This document shows, in pieces, positions 1 through 3,785 of a stretch of 5,627 nucleotides of DNA (the first letter of the stretch is position 1; every line of letters starts with the position of its first letter). Under the pieces are notes generated by a model. It saw only the letters and a program-made list of their open reading frames with translations. It made no database searches and was not told the origin of the DNA. Location: NCBI GenBank assembly GCA_020438665.1, contig JAGQUE010000020.1:1-5627 (forward strand), written 5' to 3'. The translations under genes and the position numbers were made by a program. Origin of the DNA: Nocardioidaceae bacterium. Its GTDB lineage: Bacteria > Actinomycetota > Actinomycetes > Propionibacteriales > Nocardioidaceae.

Positions 1-336
1 GTCCATCTCGAAGAACCGCTCCTGGGCGTGGACATAGCCCTGCGCGCGCATCAGGTCGTCGACCGTGTCGCCATAGAGCTGCGGGATGCCGTTGGCGTCG
101 CGGACCACCTCGACGGGCGCGGTCAGCCCGGGCAGGTCGATGGTGCCGGTCGTCTGCGGGAACGGGCGCCGGACGAAGACCACGCCGGCGACCAGGCCCG
201 CGACGAGCGCCAGCACCACCGCACCGGCGACATAGGCCGACCAGCGCGCCGGCCAGGGCAGGCTGCGGAACCGTCGCCAGCGCCCGGAGGCGGCGGCGGG
301 GGTGGGCTCGGGGTCCGGGACGGGCTGGTCGCTCAT
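1..336 (-). CDS. Penicillin acylase family protein, N-terminal part (runs off left edge)
   Basis: The visible 112 residues are the start of a membrane-anchored Ntn-hydrolase of the penicillin acylase (penicillin amidase) family, which cleaves amide bonds in acylated substrates such as beta-lactams or N-acyl homoserine lactones. Residues 1-32 are a Pro-rich cytoplasmic head with an Arg/Trp-rich patch. Residues 33-55 form one hydrophobic helix (signal anchor). Residues 75-112 carry the family's N-terminal signature: PVEVVRDANGIPQLYGDT followed by AQGYVHAQERFFEMD, typical of the alpha chain. The autocatalytic Ser that starts the beta chain lies outside the window, so activity cannot be judged. 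I chose the ATG at 334-336; an in-frame ATG at 346-348 would add MAST. Neither has a clear Shine-Dalgarno, and the second could be near-leaderless. The gene is divergent from the zinc-ribbon gene. The family is secure; the substrate is unknown. Confidence 0.9.
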   Translation of the reverse strand, partial: MSDQPVPDPEPTPAAASGRWRRFRSLPWPARWSAYVAGAVVLALVAGLVAGVVFVRRPFPQTTGTIDLPGLTAPVEVVRDANGIPQLYGDTVDDLMRAQGYVHAQERFFEMD

Positions 337-355
337 GGTGCTGGCCATTGTGCCG

Positions 356-361
356 TAGAAT
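356..361 (+). promoter_or_regulatory. -10 box of the zinc-ribbon gene promoter
   Basis: TAGAAT matches the sigma-A -10 consensus TATAAT at 5 of 6 positions. It would place the transcription start near 368, inside the CIRCE-like operator and about 58 bases before the GTG start. No convincing -35 box is seen 16-18 bases upstream. That is common for actinobacterial promoters, and the missing -35 limits confidence. Confidence 0.5.
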
Positions 362-388
362 CTGGCAGTCACCCGGCGCGAGTGCCAA
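359..388 (-). promoter_or_regulatory. Weak candidate promoter for the acylase gene
   Basis: On the minus strand TTGGCA (388-383) matches the -35 consensus TTGACA at 5 of 6. After an 18-base spacer comes CAGATT (364-359), a poor -10 that keeps A at position 2 and T at position 6. Transcription would start near 352, giving an almost leaderless mRNA if the ATG at 348-346 is used. The candidate lies wholly within or beside the CIRCE-like site, so HrcA binding would block it. Speculative. Confidence 0.25.
362..388. promoter_or_regulatory. CIRCE-like HrcA operator
   Basis: The half-sites CTGGCAGTC (362-370) and GAGTGCCAA (380-388) are separated by exactly 9 bases, the architecture of CIRCE (TTAGCACTC-N9-GAGTGCTAA), the site of the heat-shock repressor HrcA. 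The right half matches the consensus at 8 of 9 positions; the left half is weaker, with a G in place of C at its seventh base. The site covers the predicted transcription start of the zinc-ribbon gene, the expected position for repression. It also sits upstream of the divergent acylase gene, so it could affect both. HrcA control of the M. tuberculosis homologue is known; control here is inferred. Confidence 0.7.
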
Positions 389-425
389 CCCCTCGCGCCC
401 CAGGAAACGTCGCCAAGGGGTTCAC

Positions 426-788
426 GTGCCGACCTATCAGTACGCCTGCACCGAGTGCGGTCACTCCTTCGAGCAGGTCCAGAGCTTCTCCGACGACGCG
501 CTGACGCACTGCCCCGAGTGCGACGGGCGGCTGCGCAAGGTGTTCAACGCCGTCGGCGTGGTCTTCAAGGGCTCCGGGTTCTATCGCACCGACAGCCGAT
601 CCTCCTCCACCGCGAGCGAGACAGGCTCGTCGTCGACCTCGTCCTCCTCGTCGTCCACGTCCGCCTCGTCGTCCACGTCCGGTGGCGCCGACTCGTCGGG
701 CTCGGGCTCGTCGTCGGGATCCACGGGCTCGAGCACACCGTCGGGCTCCGGTTCGGGCGGCGCGTCGTCCACAGCCGTCGCCAGCTGA
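426..788 (+). CDS. FmdB-type zinc-ribbon, Ser-rich protein (Ruc/Rv0991c-like redox-regulated chaperone)
   Basis: 120 residues. The N-terminal part (1-56) is an FmdB/CxxC zinc ribbon: C8-x2-C11 and C29-x2-C32, followed by the highly conserved block RKVFNAVGVVFKGSGFYRTD (37-56). Residues 57-120 are almost only Ser, Thr, Gly and Ala, so probably disordered. This two-part build matches Rv0991c (Ruc) of M. tuberculosis, a heat-induced, HrcA-regulated chaperone activated when oxidation releases zinc and lets its cysteines form disulfides. A similar role here is inferred from the sequence and from the CIRCE-like site upstream. The GTG at 426 is chosen because AAGGGG (415-420) lies 5 bases before it and VPTYQY is the usual family N-terminus. 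An upstream in-frame ATG at 348 would precede the promoter and operator. The tail carries an 18-bp tandem duplication. The next gene starts 66 bases downstream. Confidence 0.92.
   Translation: MPTYQYACTECGHSFEQVQSFSDDALTHCPECDGRLRKVFNAVGVVFKGSGFYRTDSRSSSTASETGSSSTSSSSSSTSASSSTSGGADSSGSGSSSGSTGSSTPSGSGSGGASSTAVAS
646..681 (+). repeat. Perfect 18-bp tandem duplication in the Ser-rich tail
   Basis: CCTCGTCGTCCACGTCCG occurs at 646-663 and again, identical and adjacent, at 664-681. The unit is a multiple of three, so copy changes add or remove six residues (SSSTS plus Ala or Gly) without a frameshift. The wider stretch from about 600 to 760 is a cryptic TCG/TCC/GGC simple-sequence run, as expected from replication slippage. 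Confidence 0.9.
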
Positions 789-841
789 GGCACCACACCG
801 ACGCCTGTGGAGGGCGCCCCACCAGGGATGCCCGGCTGACC

Positions 842-847
842 TAGCCT
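842..847 (+). promoter_or_regulatory. Possible -10 box giving a leaderless SAF mRNA
   Basis: TAGCCT fits the actinobacterial TANNNT -10 pattern. Its spacing puts the transcription start at about 854-855, on the GTG start of the SAF gene, implying leaderless translation. The GTG has no Shine-Dalgarno in front of it, which supports this reading. No -35 is recognisable. Confidence 0.35.
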
Positions 848-854
848 CCGCCGG

Positions 855-1532
855 GTGAGCTCTCCGTCCCCTGTCGAGCTGGTGACGCGCGGCCGGTCGG
901 CCGCCGCCCGGCTGCGTCGCGTGCTGCGTCGTACCATCCTGGCGCGGCGGCGCTCGCTGGCCGCCGTGCTCGCGGGCATCGCCGTCCTGGGCGTGCTGCG
1001 CGCCGTCTCCCCACCTCCTGGCCCGACCGCCGAGGTCCAGGTGGCTCGTCGCGACCTGACGGCCGGCGCCGTCATCGAGCGCGGCGACCTCGAGCGCGTC
1101 CGCGTCCCGGTCGCGCTCGTGCCCGACGGGCTGGTCGCCGCTCCGGTGGGATCGGTGCTGGCCGCTCCGCTGCGGCGCGGTGAGCCGGTCACCGATGTCC
1201 GCCTGGTCGGGCCGGGGCTCGCGGCCGGCTTCCCCGGCCGGGTCCTCGTCCCGGTGCGGTTCCCCGACGCGGCGGCCGCCGACCTGCTCCGTCCGGGGGA
1301 CGTCATCGACGTGATGGCCACGGGTTCGCGCAGCGCTGCGCCGGGGATCGTCGCTGCGGGCGCGACCGTGGCGGCCGTCCCAGCCGAGCCATCGAGTGGG
1401 GTCGGGGGTGACGCCTCAGTGGGTTCGACAGCATCCGGAAGGCTGCTGTTGCTGGCGGTACACCCCCAAGATGCCGTTGATGTCGCCGTGTCACAGGTTG
1501 GGCAACTCCTCACCTACCTGCGAAGCGACTAG
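855..1532 (+). CDS. SAF domain protein, CpaB/RcpC-like, membrane-anchored
   Basis: 225 residues. Residues 1-33 are a basic cytoplasmic head (many Arg), 34-51 a single hydrophobic helix, and about 59-120 a SAF domain with the typical pattern ARRDLTAGAVIERGDLERV and later LAAPLRRGEPVTDVRL. Residues 129-225 resemble the CpaB/RcpC middle domain (VLVPVRFPDAAAADLLRPGD; ending LLLLAVHPQDAVDVAVSQV). CpaB/RcpC proteins assist Flp/Tad pilus assembly at the cell surface. No other pilus gene is visible, so this may be a stand-alone member with a different, unknown role. Start: GTG at 855, with no Shine-Dalgarno, possibly leaderless. It lies 66 bases after the zinc-ribbon gene and 64 before mscL, all co-directional. 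The domain is fairly secure; the function is not. Confidence 0.85.
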   Translation: MSSPSPVELVTRGRSAAARLRRVLRRTILARRRSLAAVLAGIAVLGVLRAVSPPPGPTAEVQVARRDLTAGAVIERGDLERVRVPVALVPDGLVAAPVGSVLAAPLRRGEPVTDVRLVGPGLAAGFPGRVLVPVRFPDAAAADLLRPGDVIDVMATGSRSAAPGIVAAGATVAAVPAEPSSGVGGDASVGSTASGRLLLLAVHPQDAVDVAVSQVGQLLTYLRSD

Positions 1533-1539
1533 GCTCCCC

Positions 1540-1584
1540 CCGTTCGAAATGTCTAGACGGGCCCCCAGGGGGTGCCCGTTCGAA
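1540..1584 (+). promoter_or_regulatory. mscL leader: GC hairpin flanked by two CCGTTCGAA copies
   Basis: CCGTTCGAA is found at 1540-1548 and 1576-1584, 36 bases apart; the TTCGAA core is itself palindromic. Between and overlapping them is a GC hairpin: CGGGCCCC (1558-1565) can pair with GGGGTGCCCG (1569-1578), leaving one bulged T. The second repeat runs directly into the mscL Shine-Dalgarno. It could be a leader structure, a weak terminator for the SAF gene (no T-run) or a regulator site. The structure is visible; its role is unknown. Confidence 0.4.
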
Positions 1585-1588
1585 GGAG
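1583..1588 (+). promoter_or_regulatory. Strong ribosome binding site fixing the mscL start
   Basis: AAGGAG lies 8 bases before the ATG at 1597. It decides the start against longer in-frame readings that would begin inside the SAF gene. Confidence 0.85.
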
Positions 1589-1596
1589 CCAGTCCC

Positions 1597-1944
1597 ATGT
1601 CTGGGTTCAAGAATTTCATCCTGCGCGGCAACCTGGTCGATCTGGCCGTCGCCGTCATCATCGGTGGCGCGTTCGGGTCCGTGGTGGCCGCGTTCACCGC
1701 CTGGCTCACCGGAGCAGTCGGGGGCTCGGACTCGATGTTCGCCAACGCCAAGGAAGGCGACTTCGCCTTCTTCCTCAACGCCCTGATCTCGTTCCTGATC
1801 CTCGCGGCTGTCGTCTACTTCTTCGTCGTCCTGCCCTACACCAAGGCCAAGGAGCGGTTCTTCCCGAGCCCCGAGCCCGGCACCCCGCCGGACATCACGC
1901 TGCTCACCGAGATCCGCGACCTGATCGCGGCACAGAAGGGCTGA
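1597..1944 (+). CDS. mscL: Large-conductance mechanosensitive channel MscL
   Basis: 115 residues. MscL forms a homopentameric inner-membrane pore that opens at high membrane tension and releases solutes after hypo-osmotic shock. The N-terminal amphipathic helix (GFKNFILRGN, 3-12) and TM1/pore helix (LVDLAVAVIIGGAFG, 13-27) are well conserved, with V20 aligning to the M. tuberculosis gate residue V21. TM2 is about 58-79 (ending VVYFFVVLPY), followed by a charged, Pro-rich linker and the conserved cytoplasmic helix LLTEIRDLIAA (102-112). Family members are usually 125-150 residues. Here the periplasmic loop (about 38-56, TGAVGGSDSMFANAKEGDF) is roughly 12 residues shorter than in M. tuberculosis and lacks the usual IITPLI-like motif. 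A strong Shine-Dalgarno supports the ATG. It may be co-transcribed with the SAF gene. The family call is very secure. Confidence 0.96.
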   Translation: MSGFKNFILRGNLVDLAVAVIIGGAFGSVVAAFTAWLTGAVGGSDSMFANAKEGDFAFFLNALISFLILAAVVYFFVVLPYTKAKERFFPSPEPGTPPDITLLTEIRDLIAAQKG

Positions 1945-1968
1945 ACACCGGCTCCAGCCGCTCCACCC

Positions 1969-1999
1969 ACTGGCCCCGCCCACACCGGTCGGGGCCAGT
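1969..1999 (+). terminator. Hairpin terminator after mscL
   Basis: A perfect 10-bp stem, ACTGGCCCCG (1969-1978) with CGGGGCCAGT (1990-1999), encloses an 11-base loop 24 bases after the mscL stop. There is no T-run, which is common for actinobacterial terminators. It lies between convergent genes, so it may work in both directions together with the palindrome that follows. Confidence 0.7.
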
Positions 2000-2013
2000 C
2001 CCATGTCCGGGCC

Positions 2014-2022
2014 TGTGGACAA
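2014..2022 (-). promoter_or_regulatory. DnaA-box-like sequence, left end of palindrome
   Basis: The minus strand reads TTGTCCACA, identical to the preferred DnaA box described for Streptomyces and other high-GC actinobacteria. A pair of boxes is far fewer than an origin holds and no dnaA or dnaN gene is nearby, so this is not oriC. Binding by DnaA is inferred only. Confidence 0.45.
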
Positions 2023-2071
2023 ATCGCGTTAGTACGGAAGCCGGCGACGCTGCCTTCCGTACTAACCGGAT

Positions 2072-2080
2072 TTATCCACA
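2072..2080 (+). promoter_or_regulatory. DnaA-box-like sequence, right end of palindrome
   Basis: TTATCCACA is the classical DnaA box consensus. It mirrors the left box with one base difference (A2074 against C2020). That difference leaves both ends as functional-looking boxes of different type, at the cost of a base pair in the palindrome. Confidence 0.45.
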
Positions 2081-2094
2081 GGGGGACCCGTGAC

Positions 2095-2349
2095 TCAGCC
2101 GTGGTGGGGCGGTACCTCTCGCCGCAGCCAGGCGTCGGAGGCGGACTCGCCGGGCGGACCACCGGGGGTCGACTCGCCGTCACGGTCGTCGTTGGTCTGC
2201 TCGGGTAGCACGTCCCCGAACACCGCCGCCAGCCGCTGCCGCCGCTTCCACTCCGGTTCACGCCCTGTCGTCACATCCGGTGGCGGCTCGGCGGGTCCGG
2301 GTGTCTCGGTGGGTCCGTGGGCCCCAGCGGGACCGGGCTCGTCGGTCAC
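2095..2349 (-). CDS. Small hypothetical protein translationally coupled to the LCP gene
   Basis: 84 residues, family not recognised with certainty. Residues 1-32 are acidic and Pro/Gly-rich. Residues 33-50 (EWKRRQRLAAVFGDVLPE) look like a basic amphipathic helix. A polar, Gly/Pro linker follows, and the end is DAWLRREVPPHHG. From memory, small actinobacterial proteins with an RRLAxVFGDVLP segment and a W...PPH tail are common, so I believe this is a real conserved gene. There is no signal peptide or membrane helix, so it is likely cytoplasmic. The GTG at 2349-2347 overlaps the LCP stop TGA at 2348-2346 as GTGA, the same junction type seen between the two ABC permeases. An alternative GTG sits two codons upstream at 2355-2353. 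Longer readings from further upstream would run antiphase through the LCP tail and are unlikely. It ends just before the palindrome. Confidence 0.75.
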   Translation of the reverse strand: MTDEPGPAGAHGPTETPGPAEPPPDVTTGREPEWKRRQRLAAVFGDVLPEQTNDDRDGESTPGGPPGESASDAWLRREVPPHHG

Positions 2350-3572
2350 GTGCACAGGCCGGCGGCGGCCGCGGCGTCGGTAGCGGCCGAGCTGCTCGGC
2401 GACGGCGAGGACGACGGGCTGCGGGGCGGGCGACCCTTGTCGGTCGGATCGCTGGACGACTGATCGCTCGTGCCCGGGGGCTTGGCGGCGTTGATCGCCG
2501 TGGCGGTCAACCGCTTGGACAGCGGCTCGTCGTTGGCGATCTTTCTCCAGACCGACGCGGCCGAGCCGGCCCACACGACCCGGTTGGGGTCGTTGGGGTC
2601 CCACGTCCACGGGATGGTGAGGAACTGGATGTTGCTCGGGTTGATGTGGCGGAACTCATAGCCGAGCTTGGCGATCTTGCCGACGTTGTCGAGGCCGCGG
2701 TCGACCTTGATCGACGCGGTTGCGGCATCGAGGAAGCGCAACAGCCGATCGGGGCGTGACAGCGTGCCGGCCGAGATGACCCTGTTGGCCATCGAGGCGA
2801 TGAACGCCTGCTGTCGCTTCATCCGGCCGATGTCGGAGCCGTCGCCGACGGCGTAGCGCTGCCGGACATAGGACAGCGCCTGACGGCCACTGACGTCGTA
2901 GGTCCCGGCCGGGAGGTGGATGCCGTGGGCCTGGTCGTTGATCTCCTCGGGCACGCAGACCTGGACACCGCCGATCGCGTCGACCATGCCCTGGAAGCCG
3001 TTGAAGTCGACGACGACATAGTGGTCGATGCGGATGCCGGTGAGCTGCTCGAACTGCTGCATCGTGCACCCGGGGCCGCCGATGGCGAACGCGGCGTTCC
3101 ACATCTGGTAGGACGCGGCCGGGACCGTTCCGTGGTCGCAGGCCGGCCGGTCGACCATCGAGTCGCGCGGGATGCTGATGCCATAGGCGTGCTCGCGGTC
3201 GGCGGACAGGTGGATCAGGATCGTGGTGTCGGAGCCGCCACCGCCGGTCTCGTTGTCGATGTTGTTGCCCTCGCCGGCGCGGGTGTCTGAGCCCATCACG
3301 AGGATGTTGAGCGGCTCGGCTGGGCCGGAGACATCGACCTTGTCGGGCCGGTGCTCGAGCTGGTCCTCATAGTTGGCGGTCGTGAGGTTGCCGCTGAGGT
3401 GTCGGAACGAATAGACGACGAAGAGGGCGACCGCCATCGACATCACCAGGATGGTGACGGTCAGGACACGGGCGACGGTATGGCGCTTCTTGGCCTTGCC
3501 GCGTCGCTTGGGAGCGCCGTTGGACGGCTGGGGGTCGACGACAGGGTCGTCGACCCTGCTCTCGTCAGACAT
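2346..3572 (-). CDS. LCP family (LytR-CpsA-Psr) cell-wall polymer ligase
   Basis: 408 residues. LCP enzymes transfer glycopolymers (teichoic acids, capsule, arabinogalactan) from lipid carriers to peptidoglycan on the outer face of the membrane. Residues 1-31 are a basic cytoplasmic head (KRRGKAKKR), and 32-54 one membrane helix. The LCP domain spans about 88-270: LNILVMGSDTR (88-98), SDTTILIHLS (114-123), GISIPRDSMV (131-140) with the conserved Arg, NGFQGMVDAIGGV (191-203), and the C-terminal core ALSYVRQRY...DIGRMKRQQAFI (232-258). FLTIPWTWDPNDPNRVVW (317-334) is a typical post-domain segment. Extracellular Cys at 145, 169 and 206 could form a disulfide. The tail (365-408) is Ser/Pro/Ala-rich and probably disordered. 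Start: ATG at 3572 with GAGGAA (3586-3581) 8 bases before it. It is followed by the small gene through a GTGA overlap. The substrate cannot be told. Confidence 0.95.
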   Translation of the reverse strand: MSDESRVDDPVVDPQPSNGAPKRRGKAKKRHTVARVLTVTILVMSMAVALFVVYSFRHLSGNLTTANYEDQLEHRPDKVDVSGPAEPLNILVMGSDTRAGEGNNIDNETGGGGSDTTILIHLSADREHAYGISIPRDSMVDRPACDHGTVPAASYQMWNAAFAIGGPGCTMQQFEQLTGIRIDHYVVVDFNGFQGMVDAIGGVQVCVPEEINDQAHGIHLPAGTYDVSGRQALSYVRQRYAVGDGSDIGRMKRQQAFIASMANRVISAGTLSRPDRLLRFLDAATASIKVDRGLDNVGKIAKLGYEFRHINPSNIQFLTIPWTWDPNDPNRVVWAGSAASVWRKIANDEPLSKRLTATAINAAKPPGTSDQSSSDPTDKGRPPRSPSSSPSPSSSAATDAAAAAGLCT

Positions 3573-3580
3573 GCAGTCGT

Positions 3581-3586
3581 TTCCTC
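3581..3586 (-). promoter_or_regulatory. Ribosome binding site of the LCP gene
   Basis: GAGGAA on the minus strand, 8 bases before the ATG, fixes the LCP start. No other in-frame start with such a site is seen nearby. Confidence 0.75.
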
Positions 3587-3614
3587 AAGGTCGCTCGCAG
3601 GTCACCCCGCGGGG

Positions 3615-3631
3615 GTACGTCGAAAGTACGT
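3615..3631. promoter_or_regulatory. GTACGT direct repeat, operator-like
   Basis: GTACGT occurs at 3615-3620 and 3626-3631, an 11-base period (about one helical turn), as is usual for sites bound side by side by response regulators or similar dimers. It lies in the LCP leader, just downstream of the candidate promoter, where bound protein could block transcription. The regulator is unknown and chance is possible. Confidence 0.3.
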
Positions 3632-3642
3632 GTTCGCCTCAA

Positions 3643-3672
3643 ATGATGGGCCGCGGCCGTCTCAAGAGGCAA
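3643..3672 (-). promoter_or_regulatory. Candidate promoter of the LCP-small gene operon
   Basis: On the minus strand TTGCCT (3672-3667; 4 of 6 to TTGACA), an 18-base spacer and CATCAT (3648-3643; 4 of 6 to TATAAT) form the best -35/-10 pair found in this gap. Transcription would begin near 3636, giving a leader of about 64 bases. The match is weak. Confidence 0.3.
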
Positions 3673-3727
3673 AACGACCGGACCCGATGGACCAGGCCAC
3701 CGCGGCCACCACGGCGCCCGGCTCCCC

Positions 3728-3762
3728 GATCCTGACGCCGGGTCGTCACAGGATCTGACGAC
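3728..3762 (-). terminator. Overlapping hairpins / possible pseudoknot after the ABC permease operon
   Basis: Reading the minus strand, GTCGTCA (3762-3756) pairs perfectly with TGACGAC (3748-3742) around a 7-base loop, GATCCTG. That whole loop is in turn complementary to CAGGATC (3734-3728). The two 7-bp stems therefore either compete or stack as an H-type pseudoknot. The structure begins 23 bases after the stop of the ABC permease gene, so a terminator or 3'-end stabiliser is the likeliest role. There is no T-run. Confidence 0.45.
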
Positions 3763-3785
3763 TCGGCGAAGGTCTGGACGACGGG

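Larger units (their letters stand above)
2012..2082. repeat. 71-bp interrupted palindrome ending in DnaA-box sequences
   Basis: The element is symmetric about base 2047. The arms 2012-2040 and 2054-2082 pair over 29 positions with only three mismatches (2020/2074, 2026/2068, 2027/2067). The 13-base centre continues the dyad through GCG-A-CGC at 2044-2050. In all, 30 of 35 base pairs are Watson-Crick plus one G-T. The inner arm is GTTAGTACGGAAG and its complement; the outer ends read TGTGGACAA and TTATCCACA. It is A/T-richer than its surroundings and lies between two convergent genes, 12 bases beyond the stop of the small gene. Possible roles are a bidirectional terminator or RNA-stabilising hairpin, a dispersed REP-like element, or a DnaA-binding site. 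Copy number in the genome is unknown. Confidence 0.9.

Noticed and set aside
793..819. Terminator between the zinc-ribbon and SAF genes (CCACA...TGTGG, GGGCGCCC)
   Set aside because: Only a 5-bp stem and a loopless palindrome; too weak to call.
581..1513. A 310-codon open frame antisense to the zinc-ribbon and SAF genes
   Set aside because: Its product is low-complexity (Arg/Ser/Thr/Pro, then Asp/Glu/Pro) and shows no domain. It is the mirror of GC-rich codons in two well-supported genes on the other strand.
1540..1584. LexA/SOS box read from the GTTCGAA motifs
   Set aside because: The actinobacterial SOS box needs CGAAC-N4-GTTCG; neither copy has the partner half at the right spacing.
2012..2082. 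Replication origin based on the two DnaA boxes
   Set aside because: Only two boxes, no A/T-rich unwinding region, and no dnaA, dnaN or parAB genes nearby.
2012..2082. Insertion-sequence ends or a MITE
   Set aside because: No transposase, and no convincing target duplication directly outside the arms. A dispersed repeat remains possible and is listed as a finding.
2095..2610. Longer 171-codon version of the small gene
   Set aside because: The extra N-terminus runs out of frame through the LCP tail and looks random. The GTGA junction gives a better start.
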